A DNA stretch of 57,194 nucleotides, from contig JAIELJ010000007.1 of the NCBI GenBank assembly GCA_019753105.1, positions 1 to 57,194 on the forward strand. Reading direction: 5' to 3'. The notes under the pieces are model-generated. The model was not told the DNA's origin, searched no databases, and saw only the letters and a list, made by a program, of their open reading frames with translations. This DNA is from Hyphomonadaceae bacterium. Lineage in GTDB: Bacteria > Pseudomonadota > Alphaproteobacteria > Caulobacterales > Aquidulcibacteraceae. The position numbers were made by a program, and so were the translations under genes. How positions within the stretch are numbered: the stretch's first letter is position 1; each line of letters opens with the position of its first letter. Positions 27,028 to 35,926 of the stretch are shown here, one piece after another.

Positions 27028-27977
27028 GAGCGCGCCGCGGTGGTCGCGGCCAGGAACCCCAACGCGGCGGCAAGCGCCGCCAACCGCAACGGTCGAGTGG
27101 ACCGTCGCCATATGAATCCATGCCGCGCATCGCGCGCATTAAGCTGTCGGGCGGTCTGCAATCCGATGACGTGCAGGTCACGCCGCGCAGCTTGGTGATG
27201 GCGCTGACTGGCGCTGTGCTTTTCATCGGCGCAGGCATTGCCGGCGCAGCGTGGCTCGGCTCGTCGCTGTTTGACGCGCGCGAAGCGTTTGCGCGTGGGG
27301 CCGATGGCGTCGCGGCCAGCGCTGGTTTTGAGATTGGCGACATTGAAGTCGCTGCGATCGAAGGCGGTTTGGCGATTACCCCGCAACGCGCCGCTGAAGT
27401 GCGCGCTTTGATCGTGCCGGAGGGTCGCCAGTCCGTGCTCTCGCTCGATCCACAGGATGTGCAGGCGCGTGTGCAGAGCTTGGATTGGGTCGCATCGGCG
27501 CGCGTGCGCCGGCTCTGGCCGTCGACCATGGTGGTCGAGGTCGAGCGCCGCCAGGAATACGCGATCTGGCAGGAGGACGGCGAAGTCTCCGTCATTGATG
27601 TGAATGGCGAGCGTCTGCTTGCCGAGCGCGCCGCCGATCACCCCGATTTGCCGCTTGTCATCGGCGCCGGCGCTGGCCCTGCGGCGGAGCCGCTGCTGTT
27701 GGCGCTCGAAGACTTGCCGCAAGTGCGCGAGCGTTTGCACGCGATGACACGTGTCAACGATCGCCGCTGGGACATCGAACTGATGTCCGGCGCCGTCGTC
27801 GCGCTGCCGGAACGCGGCGCTGCGGATGCGCTGGCGCGGCTTGAGCGTCTGCAGACTGAGCACGCTTTGCTCGACCGCCCGCTGAGCCATATCGATCTTC
27901 GTGTGCCGCATCGCATGGCCGTGCGCGTCCATCCCACGCTTGCCGGCGGCCCACGCATGCTGCTGGGAGGCGCATAA
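27015..27977 (+). CDS. ftsQ: cell division protein FtsQ
   Basis: A 320-residue bitopic protein: a long basic cytoplasmic N-terminus rich in Arg, Gly and Gln (about 1-55), one transmembrane helix (about 58-84), then the POTRA domain and the FtsQ beta domain with [38 protein letters not shown], a classic POTRA/FtsQ signature. It recruits the FtsL/FtsB complex. The start at 27015 follows CTGGAGGACG inside the end of ddl. Its stop overlaps the ftsA start by one base. Confidence 0.93.
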   Translation: MAAVRARRGGRGQEPQRGGKRRQPQRSSGPSPYESMPRIARIKLSGGLQSDDVQVTPRSLVMALTGAVLFIGAGIAGAAWLGSSLFDAREAFARGADGVAASAGFEIGDIEVAAIEGGLAITPQRAAEVRALIVPEGRQSVLSLDPQDVQARVQSLDWVASARVRRLWPSTMVVEVERRQEYAIWQEDGEVSVIDVNGERLLAERAADHPDLPLVIGAGAGPAAEPLLLALEDLPQVRERLHAMTRVNDRRWDIELMSGAVVALPERGAADALARLERLQTEHALLDRPLSHIDLRVPHRMAVRVHPTLAGGPRMLLGGA

Positions 27978-29296
27978 TGGCGGCTCTCGCGAAGCATCAA
28001 GACGACGATGTTCTTGAACTGACGACGCTCGCGCCGCTTATCGCTGCGCTCGATGTCGGTGTTTCCAAAACAGTTTGCCTCGCTGCCCGCCGCGACCCGG
28101 TGCTCGATATGCACCCGGACCGTCCGCTGCGCGTGCTCGGCGTAGGCCACCAGACCGCGCCCGCCATCGCTAGCGGCAAACCTGCGGATTTCGACGCCTG
28201 CGCGCGCGCAATCGAGGTTGCTTTGGCCGAGGCCGCCGCCATGGCGGGCGCGTCAATCTCTCGGGTTGTTGCGTCATATTCGGGCCCTGGCATCAGTTCG
28301 CAGATCGTGCGCGGCGCGGTGCGCGTGAAGGGCCAAGTGATCACCGGTCGCGATGTCGAGAATGCGTTGAACGCTGCCGTCAATGCCGCGCCAACGCCGC
28401 AACGCGCGGTGCTGCACGTTGAGCCGCTCGCGTACTCGATTGATGACGGCGAAAACATCGCCGATCCGCATGGCCATGCTGGTCGAATGCTGGCTGTCGA
28501 AGCGTGCGTCGTCACGGCGCCGTTGGACGCTGTAAACGCGTTGAGATCGTGCGTGCGCGCTGCTGGCGCGGACGTGGAAGAGATCATTGCCGCGCCAAAG
28601 GCTGCCGCGCTCGCTGCGCTGACGGCGGAAGAGCGGCAAGAGGGCGCTGTGCTCATCGATCTGGGCGCGGGCACGACGGGCATTGCCGCGTTCGTTGATG
28701 ATACGCTGGTGCATTGCGAGACTATTGCTGTCGGCGGCGTTCGTTTGACGCGCGATTTGGCGGCCAAGCTGCAAACGACGTTCGCTGCGGCCGAGCGTGT
28801 GAAGTTGCATTTCGGCGCTGTCGCCAATGCCTGCGATCCGCGCGAAGCGGTGGCTGCGCCGAGGCTCGGTTCGGATGGGCGCTTGGAAGCATCAACGGCG
28901 CTGCGTGGTGCGATCGCCGATACGATGACGCCGCGTCTCTATGAAACATTACTGATGGTGCGCGAGCGCCTGGCGCGCGCTGGCCTTTCCGGCGCCGATG
29001 GCCCGCAACGCGCGGTGCTTGTTGGCGGCGGCGCTGCCATTCCGGGCGTACGCGATTTGGCGATCGAAGCGCTTGGCATGCCGGTGCGTTTGGGCCGCCC
29101 GTTCGATCTTTGTGGTTTCGATCACAGCGATGTCGGCCCCGCTTATGCGACGAGCGCGGGCTTGCTGCGCCATCGCATGGATGGGCCTGAGACTGAGCTT
29201 GTCGACGAAGGCTTCGCGCCGTCACTCGGCCAAGCTGCCGCGATGGTCAAGAACGCCGTCCACGACATGTGGAATTGGCTGCGCGTGAATTTCTGA
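27977..29296 (+). CDS. ftsA: cell division protein FtsA
   Basis: Actin-like ATPase that tethers FtsZ filaments to the membrane. Nucleotide-binding motifs are AALDVGVSKTVCLAA, VLIDLGAGTTGIAAF and AVLVGGGAAIPGVRDLA. The last 16 residues (VKNAVHDMWNWLRVNF) form the expected amphipathic membrane-targeting helix, so the protein is complete. The length of 439 is normal. A strong terminator follows after only eleven bases and no ftsZ gene is present downstream, unlike most alphaproteobacteria. Confidence 0.95.
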   Translation: MAALAKHQDDDVLELTTLAPLIAALDVGVSKTVCLAARRDPVLDMHPDRPLRVLGVGHQTAPAIASGKPADFDACARAIEVALAEAAAMAGASISRVVASYSGPGISSQIVRGAVRVKGQVITGRDVENALNAAVNAAPTPQRAVLHVEPLAYSIDDGENIADPHGHAGRMLAVEACVVTAPLDAVNALRSCVRAAGADVEEIIAAPKAAALAALTAEERQEGAVLIDLGAGTTGIAAFVDDTLVHCETIAVGGVRLTRDLAAKLQTTFAAAERVKLHFGAVANACDPREAVAAPRLGSDGRLEASTALRGAIADTMTPRLYETLLMVRERLARAGLSGADGPQRAVLVGGGAAIPGVRDLAIEALGMPVRLGRPFDLCGFDHSDVGPAYATSAGLLRHRMDGPETELVDEGFAPSLGQAAAMVKNAVHDMWNWLRVNF

Positions 29297-29307
29297 GAGC
29301 AAAGAGA

Positions 29308-29333
29308 AAACGCCGGCGTTTCCGCCGGCGTTT
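29308..29333. terminator. bidirectional terminator between ftsA and rpoH
   Basis: Perfect 11-bp stem: AAACGCCGGCG at 29308-29318 and CGCCGGCGTTT at 29323-29333, loop TTTC. The A-rich 5' flank and T-run 3' flank let it work on both strands, ending ftsA rightward and rpoH leftward. Confidence 0.9.
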
Positions 29334-29359
29334 AGATGGTCCAGGGCAGGGACCGAACT

Positions 29360-30274
29360 TTAGGCTTCAGCGTCCGCCATCAGGCCACGCGAGGCGGCTT
29401 GCTTGCGCATCGCCTTCTGTAGCTTTTCAAACGCACGCACTTCGATCTGACGCACGCGCTCGCGGCTGACGCCGTATTGGACGGACAGCTCTTCCAAAGT
29501 CGCGGGCTCGTCCTTCAAGCGGCGCTCTTGGATGATGTGGCGTTCACGCTCGTTCAATTCGCTCATCGCCTCTTGGAGAAGCGTCATGCGCTCGCTGAAC
29601 TCCTCGCTTTCAGCAAGCCGGGTTTCCTGCGTGCCTTCGACTTTATCGTCGGCCAGCCAGTCCATCCATTCGCTGTCGCCTTCGCCGCCAGCGCCGCCGA
29701 TCGGCGCGTTGAGCGAAGCATCGCCACCGCCGCCGAGGCGACGGTTCATCGAGATGACTTCTTCTTCCGTCACCGCGAGCTTGTGCGCGATCGAGGCGAC
29801 GTGTTCGGGGCGGAGATCGCCTTCCTCAAGCGCCTGCATCTCGCCCTTCAGGCGGCGCAGGTTGAAGAAGAGCTTTTTCTGTGCGGCGGTGGTGCCCATT
29901 TTCACGAGCGACCACGAGCGCAGGATGTATTCCTGGATCGAGGCGCGGATCCACCACATCGCGTAGGTCGCGAGACGGAAGCCCTTGTCCGGATCGAATT
30001 TCTTCACCGCCTGCATGAGGCCGACATTGCCTTCGGAGATCACTTCCCCGATCGGCAAGCCATAGCCGCGGTAGCCCATCGCGATCTTCGCGACGAGGCG
30101 CAGGTGTGACGTCACCAGTTTATGGGCGCTCTCGGTGTCGCCGTGTTCTTGCCAGCGCTTGGCCAGCATGAACTCGTCTTCCTTCGTGAGCATGGGGAAC
30201 TTGCGGATCTCCGAGAGATACCGTTGCAAGCCTTGCTCAGGCGACAGAGCGAGCGTTAGCGCAGTTGATGCCAT
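29360..30274 (-). CDS. rpoH: heat-shock sigma factor RpoH (sigma-32)
   Basis: A 304-residue sigma factor directing heat-shock and other stress transcription. It lacks the large region 1.1 of RpoD. Region 2 includes VTSHLRLVAKIAMGYRGYG and FDPDKGFRLATYAMWWIRASI. The diagnostic RpoH box reads QKKLFFNLRR. Region 4 ends with TLEELSVQYGVSRERVRQIE. AGGAGGGG precedes the ATG. It faces ftsA, with which it shares a terminator. The roughly 230 bases upstream hold no gene. Confidence 0.96.
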   Translation of the reverse strand: MASTALTLALSPEQGLQRYLSEIRKFPMLTKEDEFMLAKRWQEHGDTESAHKLVTSHLRLVAKIAMGYRGYGLPIGEVISEGNVGLMQAVKKFDPDKGFRLATYAMWWIRASIQEYILRSWSLVKMGTTAAQKKLFFNLRRLKGEMQALEEGDLRPEHVASIAHKLAVTEEEVISMNRRLGGGGDASLNAPIGGAGGEGDSEWMDWLADDKVEGTQETRLAESEEFSERMTLLQEAMSELNERERHIIQERRLKDEPATLEELSVQYGVSRERVRQIEVRAFEKLQKAMRKQAASRGLMADAEA

Positions 30275-30506
30275 TTAGCTGAAGCCCCTCCTAGGGCTGC
30301 CGAAATCGGCTACTCAAACATACGTTCAAGCGCAGGGTTCGGTTTCCCGTGGCCCCTCATATAGGAAGCCTTTCGCGGCGTTGGAGAGGCGGCGCTTAGA
30401 CCTTGTTAAGGTAGCTGATACGCAAGAACAAAGCAAGAACTAGATTGTTCGCGCATTGAAACGAAATCAACCAATAGAATCAGAGGCGGAACGCCTTGGC
30501 ACTGAC

Positions 30507-30800
30507 CTATAGGTCTAGTGGTTCGGCGGCTTTTCCGAGCGGGAGCGTCTCGGCGATCGCCCAGATGCACGCGGCCAGCGTGACGCCCGCCAGGCCCCAG
30601 CGGAGCGCCAGATCGGCGGTCGTCAGAAACACCTGCTCGCCGGCACCCCAAAGCTGCAGCGTGACGCCGTGGACACGTCCGTCGCCCGGTTCGGCGGCGC
30701 GCGGAAGGCTCTGGAACATGCGGACGTCGTTCAGCGCAAACAGCGCCAAGCCCGCGACAGCCGCAAGCACGCGCTCGGCGCCGACAAAGACCTTTTGCAT
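30507..30800 (-). CDS. small membrane protein, 97 aa
   Basis: I start at the ATG at 30800 (MQKVFVGAERVLAAVAGLAL). The protein has a hydrophobic N-terminal helix (about 9-27), a polar middle with VHGVTLQLWGAGEQVF, and a second helix at about 68-86 (WGLAGVTLAACIWAIAE), followed by a short acidic tail. The upstream extension of the frame is Cys- and Arg-rich and unlikely. I do not recognise it. Confidence 0.55.
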   Translation of the reverse strand: MQKVFVGAERVLAAVAGLALFALNDVRMFQSLPRAAEPGDGRVHGVTLQLWGAGEQVFLTTADLALRWGLAGVTLAACIWAIAETLPLGKAAEPLDL

Positions 30801-30893
30801 GAATGTTCGCCCAATAAACTTACAGCGCGAACAGACTACGTTGCGCCGCCCACACGCGGGAGATGGATTTTGCATGTTCCGCCTGGGAACCGC

Positions 30894-31538
30894 TTAGTTC
30901 GAACGCCGGCGCACCACGTCCTCTTCGCGGAAGGGCGGCGGCTCGCACGGGCCGCCCATATTGGCGTCGCGGCAGATTTGTTCGGCGGAGCGGCTCGGCG
31001 GGGGCGGCGTCACGCCGAACGACCCGCACACCCCTACGCCTGCGCCTGCCGATGGCGGCCCGTCGCGCACGCAGCTTGGCATAACGAGCGTGTCGCGTTC
31101 GGCTTGCGTGTAGATGCGATCAAGGTCTGGCGGGGGCGGTTGGTAGAAATCGCCGCCGACCGGCAGCTGTGTGCGCGGATCGTCGGGATTGGGCGCGGGC
31201 TCGTCCGGGCAATGCGCTGGTCTGCGGCCGCGCGGACGGAAGCAGGCCAGCATGTTCGAGAGTTGCTGCTGATCGGCGCTCGCTGGCGCGTTGGGTTGCG
31301 TCGATGTTGACGCGGGCGCGTTGGGGCGCTGTTGCGGTCGGCGTTGTTGTGGCCGCTCTGGATCGGGGCGGTCTGGGTTCGGCGTGATGACAACGTTGAT
31401 CACGTTCGGGCCGAATTGCTCAAAGATCGCGGTGCGCGATGAGAGCACCAGCAACACGCATGCGACGCCAACAACGAGCGTGCTCGCCGCCATGCTCAGC
31501 GCGCGCCGGCGCAGATGAGTCGGATCCCCATCGCTCAT
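30894..31538 (-). CDS. membrane-anchored proline-rich protein
   Basis: A 214-residue protein: a basic N-terminus, one transmembrane helix at about residues 14-33 (MAASTLVVGVACVLLVLSS), then a long extracytoplasmic region rich in Pro, Arg and Gln (PDRPDPERPQQRRPQQRPN) with several cysteines (ACFRP, HCPDE, SCVRD, GVCGS, QICRD and PCEPP). The layout recalls a TonB-like periplasm-spanning anchor, but the C-terminal TonB fold is not visible. The downstream neighbour is rluD on the same strand, read after it in the opposite order. The function is unknown. Confidence 0.6.
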   Translation of the reverse strand: MSDGDPTHLRRRALSMAASTLVVGVACVLLVLSSRTAIFEQFGPNVINVVITPNPDRPDPERPQQRRPQQRPNAPASTSTQPNAPASADQQQLSNMLACFRPRGRRPAHCPDEPAPNPDDPRTQLPVGGDFYQPPPPDLDRIYTQAERDTLVMPSCVRDGPPSAGAGVGVCGSFGVTPPPPSRSAEQICRDANMGGPCEPPPFREEDVVRRRSN

Positions 31539-31577
31539 GGCGAGCGTCGGTCGCGGCCAATTGCGGCGAAATTTGCG

Positions 31578-32645
31578 TTACAAGCGCCGCAAGACGTCGA
31601 GCAGCGCCGAAATGTCGTCCGGCAGCGCGCTTTCGAAGCGCAGATCTTCGCCTGAGATGGGATGTTTGAAGCCCAGCACAGCCGCATGCAGCGCTTGGCG
31701 CGGGAAGGCAGCGACGGCTTCGGCGGCTTCGTCGGCGTGTGGGCCTTCGGCTTTGAACGCGCGCTGCTTGCCGTAGAGCTGATCGCCGATCAATGGCGTG
31801 CCGAGATTGGTGAGATGCGCGCGGATTTGGTGCGTGCGGCCGGTGTGCAGGCGGCATTCGAGCAAGGCCGCTGCGGGGCGGCCAATCGAAGCGCCGGCCT
31901 GTTGGCCGAAGGTTTCGATGGTCCAGTAATCCGTCACAGCGCGCTTGCCGGCTTCGCTGTCGGGATTGCGCGCGACGACGTATTTGCGGCGATCTTCGCT
32001 TGAGCGCACGAGCACGTTTTCGATCCGCGCGCTGCGATCCTTCGGCGCGCCGCGTGTGACGGCGTAATAGACGCGCTCAAGATCGTGCTTGGCGAAGAGC
32101 TTGGCGAGGCCTTGATGCGCCGCGTCGTGTTTGGCGACGACGACGAGCCCGGTCGTATCCTTATCGATGCGGTGCACGATGCCGGGGCGCGCGACGCCGC
32201 CAATGCCGGAGAGGCTATCGCCGCAATGTGCGAGCAGGGCGTTGACGAGCGTGCCGCGCATCGAGCCGGGCGCGGGGTGCATCGCCATGCCGGAGGCTTT
32301 GTCGACGACGATGAGATCGGCGTCTTCGTAGACGATTGTGAGCGGCAGTTTTTCGGGCTGCGGCGCGGCTGGCTCCGGCGGCGGCAGCGTGAGTTCATAG
32401 CGCGCGCCGGGGCGAGGCTTATCCTTCGCATGCGTCACCAGCGCGCCATCGACGCTGAGCTTGCCCGCGCCGATCAGGCCTTGCACGCGCGAACGAGAGA
32501 GATCCGGCCAGAGCTTAGCCAGCCACGCATCAACGCGCTCGCCCGCATCGGGCGGTGCGATGGCGTGGCGGGTTTCGCCGGGGGCTTGGTAGTCTTCTTC
32601 GTCGTTCACGGGCGCGCTTCTAGCCGCCTGCGCTGAGTCCGTCAT
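31578..32645 (-). CDS. rluD: 23S rRNA pseudouridine synthase RluD family
   Basis: Pseudouridine synthase of the RluA/RluD family. An S4 RNA-binding domain (about residues 35-95, GERVDAWLAKLWPDLSRSRVQGLI) precedes the catalytic domain, in which the aspartate lies in GIVHRIDKDTTGLVVVAK; the HTGRTHQIRAHL motif is also present. In E. coli RluD makes U1911, U1915 and U1917 of 23S rRNA. The ATG at 32645 lies inside an interspersed repeat, so the GTG at 32609 is a plausible real start. Confidence 0.88.
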   Translation of the reverse strand: MTDSAQAARSAPVNDEEDYQAPGETRHAIAPPDAGERVDAWLAKLWPDLSRSRVQGLIGAGKLSVDGALVTHAKDKPRPGARYELTLPPPEPAAPQPEKLPLTIVYEDADLIVVDKASGMAMHPAPGSMRGTLVNALLAHCGDSLSGIGGVARPGIVHRIDKDTTGLVVVAKHDAAHQGLAKLFAKHDLERVYYAVTRGAPKDRSARIENVLVRSSEDRRKYVVARNPDSEAGKRAVTDYWTIETFGQQAGASIGRPAAALLECRLHTGRTHQIRAHLTNLGTPLIGDQLYGKQRAFKAEGPHADEAAEAVAAFPRQALHAAVLGFKHPISGEDLRFESALPDDISALLDVLRRL

Positions 32646-32713
32646 CCTGGGGCTCGCGCAGCGAGAACCGGGATCCAGGGGCCAGACCCCGCTTCGCGCG
32701 TCCAGGATGACGG
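32639..32713. repeat. interspersed palindromic repeat upstream of rluD
   Basis: Perfect 12-bp outer arms: CCGTCATCCTGG at 32639-32650 and CCAGGATGACGG at 32702-32713. Inside are GGCTCGCGCAGCGAGAACC and GGGATCCAGG. The words match the repeat after murB. It sits between the divergent starts of rluD and the EEP-fold gene, where it may contribute the annotated rluD start codon. Confidence 0.8.
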
Positions 32714-32748
32714 CTTGTGTGTGGTGCGACGCCGGTCATAAAGGCGCT

Positions 32749-33777
32749 ATGAAGCGCTTTCTCATCACGCTCGCTGTCATCGCCGCCGCAGTCGCGCTTT
32801 ACGTCGCCGCGTTCCTGACCGTGAACCATCAGGTCGCGTCATCTGCGGCCGATATCGAGCGCGAGGCTGCGGCGGATTTGCCGGTCGCTGGCGATGCGCT
32901 CGAACTGCTCAATTGGAATGTCGGCTATGGCGGCCTGGGCCGTGGCAGCGATTTTGTCGCCGACGGCGGCGAGCACATGTTTCCGCCCTCGCGCGAGGCG
33001 GTGCGCGCCAATGTGGCCGGCATCGAGGCGTTTTTGGCGCAGCGTAGCGACAACGCCGATGTGGTCGTGATGCAGGAACTCGCGCGGGCGGGGCCTGTGA
33101 ACTACTGGATCAATCTGCGCGACCGCGTCGAGCATGCGCTGCGTGATCGCGACAACACATTCTATCCGGACTTCCGAACGCGGCTGATGCCGTGGCCGCT
33201 GCGGCTGGATCACGGCCAGGCGCTTTATTCACGCTACGCTGTCGCGGAGACGGGTCTTGTGCCGCTCCCAGCGGAAGATAGCGGCATCTTCGGTGTTCGC
33301 CGACGTTATGGCTCAGCCTACGTTCGGCTCGCTGGCGATGCGAACTGGACGATCGTCAGCGTGCATCTCGCGGCGTTCGATGAAGACGCAACCGTGCGCA
33401 CGCGGCAATTGCGTGAACTGATGGCGTGGGCGCAAGGCGAGTACGAGAGCGGCCGGCGCGTGGTCATGGCTGGCGATTGGAACTTGCAGATTGCCGAAAC
33501 AAACTTCCCGCACACGACCGATGAGCGCTTCTTGTTTTGGCTATTCCCATTCCCGCAGGACGCGCTGCCCGAGGGCTGGCGTATCGCCGCGGATGCGACG
33601 ATCCCCAGCGTGCGCACCAATCATCAGCCTTATGTGCCGGGCGAAAACTACGTCACCACGATTGACGGCTACATCGTTTCGCCGAATGTCGAGGTGCTTG
33701 AGGTCAACGGCTACGACCTTGGGTTTGAATACACGGACCATCAGCCGGTGAGGCTCCGCGTTCAGGCGCGGCGGTAA
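32749..33777 (+). CDS. membrane-anchored endonuclease/exonuclease/phosphatase-fold hydrolase
   Basis: A 342-residue protein with an N-terminal signal or anchor helix (MKRFLITLAVIAAAVALYVAAF) and an EEP (DNase I-like) domain. Family motifs: LNWNVGYGG with the first Asn, VVMQELAR with the metal-binding Glu, SVHLAAF, the AGDWNLQ Asp-Asn pair, and the C-terminal TDHQPV Asp-His. The substrate could be nucleic acid, a phospholipid or an inositol phosphate; its location outside the cytoplasm is inferred. I start at 32749, where the hydrophobic signal begins. Confidence 0.82.
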   Translation: MKRFLITLAVIAAAVALYVAAFLTVNHQVASSAADIEREAAADLPVAGDALELLNWNVGYGGLGRGSDFVADGGEHMFPPSREAVRANVAGIEAFLAQRSDNADVVVMQELARAGPVNYWINLRDRVEHALRDRDNTFYPDFRTRLMPWPLRLDHGQALYSRYAVAETGLVPLPAEDSGIFGVRRRYGSAYVRLAGDANWTIVSVHLAAFDEDATVRTRQLRELMAWAQGEYESGRRVVMAGDWNLQIAETNFPHTTDERFLFWLFPFPQDALPEGWRIAADATIPSVRTNHQPYVPGENYVTTIDGYIVSPNVEVLEVNGYDLGFEYTDHQPVRLRVQARR

Positions 33778-33836
33778 TCGCGGAGCGTTTGCCCCTTCCC
33801 GCGATTTGCGCTCTAAACGGCGCGGGAGGACGACGC

Positions 33837-35690
33837 ATGACGAAACGGGGATGGACGCGCCGGGGCGCTTTGCTGGCGACAACGGGCGCGGTCGCTGCAT
33901 GCGGCGTCCAGAGCGTCGAGACGCCCGTCTATGAAGGCGAGGTCAGCTTCGTTCACGGCGTCGCATCGGGCGATCCGAAACATGATCGCGTGATCATCTG
34001 GACGCGCGTGTCGCCGGTGAATGCGGGTCCCGTGCCGGTGCGCTGGATCGTGGCGCGCAATCGCGAACTTTCCGATGTCGTGAAGACCGGCGTGTTCGAG
34101 GCGAATGAGGGCCGCGATTACACGGTCAAGGTTGACGTTACCGGTTTGCGCGCGGGCGCGCCGTATTTCTACGGCTTCCGTGCAGGCGCGGCTGAAAGCG
34201 TCGTTGGCAAGACGCGAACGCTGCCGCGTGGACGAACAGAAGAGCTGAAGATTGGCGTCGCGTCGTGCGCTTCGCATCCGCATGGCTTCTTCAACGCATA
34301 CAAAGCGCTCTCGGAGCGCGATGATCTCGCGGTGATCGTGCACCTTGGCGATTATATCTACGAATACGGCCTCTCAGGCTATGGCGGTGATGTCGCTCTC
34401 CAACTGGGACGCGTTCCGTCGCCGGAAGTGGAGTGCACGCGGCTCGAAGATTATCGCCAGCGGCATGCGCAGTACAAAGGCCAAGCCGAGTTGCAGGCGG
34501 CGCACGCGGCGGCGCCCTGGATCGTCGTGTGGGATGACCATGAGGTCGCCAACGACTCGTTCACCAACGGCGCCGAAAACCACGATCAGAACGAGGGCCA
34601 ATGGGCGACGCGCAAGCAAGCGGCGCTGCAGGCCTATTACGAATGGATGCCGATCCGTGAGCCGGAAACCGGCCGCGCGTTCGAGGCGATCAATCGCAGC
34701 TTTCAGTTCGGCGATCTCTTCACGTTGATCATGCTGGAAACGCGACTGCTGGCGCGCACGCAGCCGCTCGACTACGCCACCAATCTGCCAATTCAAACGC
34801 AGCGCTGGAATTTCGCTAACCCGCAAGCGCCAGTGGCTTTGCGTGAACACGAAGCGGACGTGCCGCAAATGCAGCGTCTGCCTGCGATCTATGAAGAAGT
34901 GGGCGAGGAACTGCGCCCCGTGCTGGATTGGCGGCGTGCGGAAGGCCTGATTCAACAGGCGCGTGATCTGCCTGCGGGCTTTTTCCTTGCGCCTGATGTT
35001 GAGGCGATCGATGAAGCGCTTAACGCGCCGGATCGGCAATTGCTTGGCGAAGCGCAAGAGCAATGGCTGGCGCAGGAATTGTCGCGCTCGAAGGCTGCGA
35101 GCACGCCGTGGCAGATCATTGGCAATCAAGTGCTCGTCGCGCGTGTCGATGCGCCTGACTTGTCAGCGACGCCGCCCCAATTGGCTGCGGCGTTGGAGCG
35201 TTTGCGACCGGGCGTCACGCAATTGCTCAAGCTCACGCGCTTCCCGTTTCCGCTCAACACCGATGCATGGGACGGCTATCCCGCATCGCGCGCGCGATTG
35301 TTGCAGAGCATCCGCGCAGCTGGCGGCAATACGATCGTCATCACCGGCGATACACACGCGGCGTGGGCCAACGAGATCGAAGACGAGCAGGGGCGCGTCG
35401 CTGTCGAGTTCGGCGCCACGTCGATCACGTCGCCGAGCGATGCGAGTTTCTTCCAACCATTCGGCATCGATTTTGCCGCCAACACCTTGGCGCGCAATCC
35501 ACACGTGAAGTGGAACGACCCAATCCTGCACGGCTTCCTGGTGCTGACACTCACGCCCGCGCAAGCGTTGGCGGAGTTCTTCACCGTGTCCACGATCACC
35601 GAGGCGCAATACGAAGTCGCGCGCGAAGCGGCGTTCACGGTCGCAGCAGATGCAGGCGCCGGCGTCGGCGCCATTACGGAAGCGACTTAG
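33837..35690 (+). CDS. phoD: PhoD-family alkaline phosphatase
   Basis: A 617-residue secreted phosphodiesterase/phosphatase. The N-terminus has twin arginines and a lipobox-like end (MTKRGWTRRGALLATTGAVAACG), fitting Tat export, perhaps with lipid anchoring. An N-terminal Fn3-like domain (SFVHGVASGDP...VIIWTRVSP) is followed by the catalytic domain with IGVASCASHPHGFF, HLGDYIYEYG, WDDHEVANDSF and ITGDTHAAWAN, the metal-binding motifs of PhoD. GGGAGGA precedes the start. No Pho box is obvious. Confidence 0.92.
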   Translation: MTKRGWTRRGALLATTGAVAACGVQSVETPVYEGEVSFVHGVASGDPKHDRVIIWTRVSPVNAGPVPVRWIVARNRELSDVVKTGVFEANEGRDYTVKVDVTGLRAGAPYFYGFRAGAAESVVGKTRTLPRGRTEELKIGVASCASHPHGFFNAYKALSERDDLAVIVHLGDYIYEYGLSGYGGDVALQLGRVPSPEVECTRLEDYRQRHAQYKGQAELQAAHAAAPWIVVWDDHEVANDSFTNGAENHDQNEGQWATRKQAALQAYYEWMPIREPETGRAFEAINRSFQFGDLFTLIMLETRLLARTQPLDYATNLPIQTQRWNFANPQAPVALREHEADVPQMQRLPAIYEEVGEELRPVLDWRRAEGLIQQARDLPAGFFLAPDVEAIDEALNAPDRQLLGEAQEQWLAQELSRSKAASTPWQIIGNQVLVARVDAPDLSATPPQLAAALERLRPGVTQLLKLTRFPFPLNTDAWDGYPASRARLLQSIRAAGGNTIVITGDTHAAWANEIEDEQGRVAVEFGATSITSPSDASFFQPFGIDFAANTLARNPHVKWNDPILHGFLVLTLTPAQALAEFFTVSTITEAQYEVAREAAFTVAADAGAGVGAITEAT

Positions 35691-35848
35691 GAGAAGCGCT
35701 CTTCTTCGCGCTCTTCGTCCCGCTCACCCTGAATGGCGCGCATGAGCATTTCGTGCACGAAGAGATTGGACGCGTTCAGGTCGCGGCCTGAATGCTGCGC
35801 GAAGCTGCGCAGCGTGTCGGCGAGGGCGAGGAATTGCTCTGCGTTCAT
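35687..35848 (-). CDS. small charged protein, 53 aa
   Basis: A 53-codon frame, MNAEQFLALADTLRSFAQHS..., ending in a highly charged tail (ERDEEREEERFS). It is predicted helical and cytoplasmic, and converges on phoD with a four-base overlap of stop codons. The composition is unlike random sequence: no Cys, no Trp, acidic with amphipathic spacing. I do not recognise it; the function is unknown. Confidence 0.5.
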   Translation of the reverse strand: MNAEQFLALADTLRSFAQHSGRDLNASNLFVHEMLMRAIQGERDEEREEERFS

Positions 35849-35926
35849 GGCCGCCCGTATCGCGTGATTCCGCGACGCGTTCGTGACTCGGATGCGACGG
35901 GAATGTGGCGCAAGCGTTTCGGCGCG

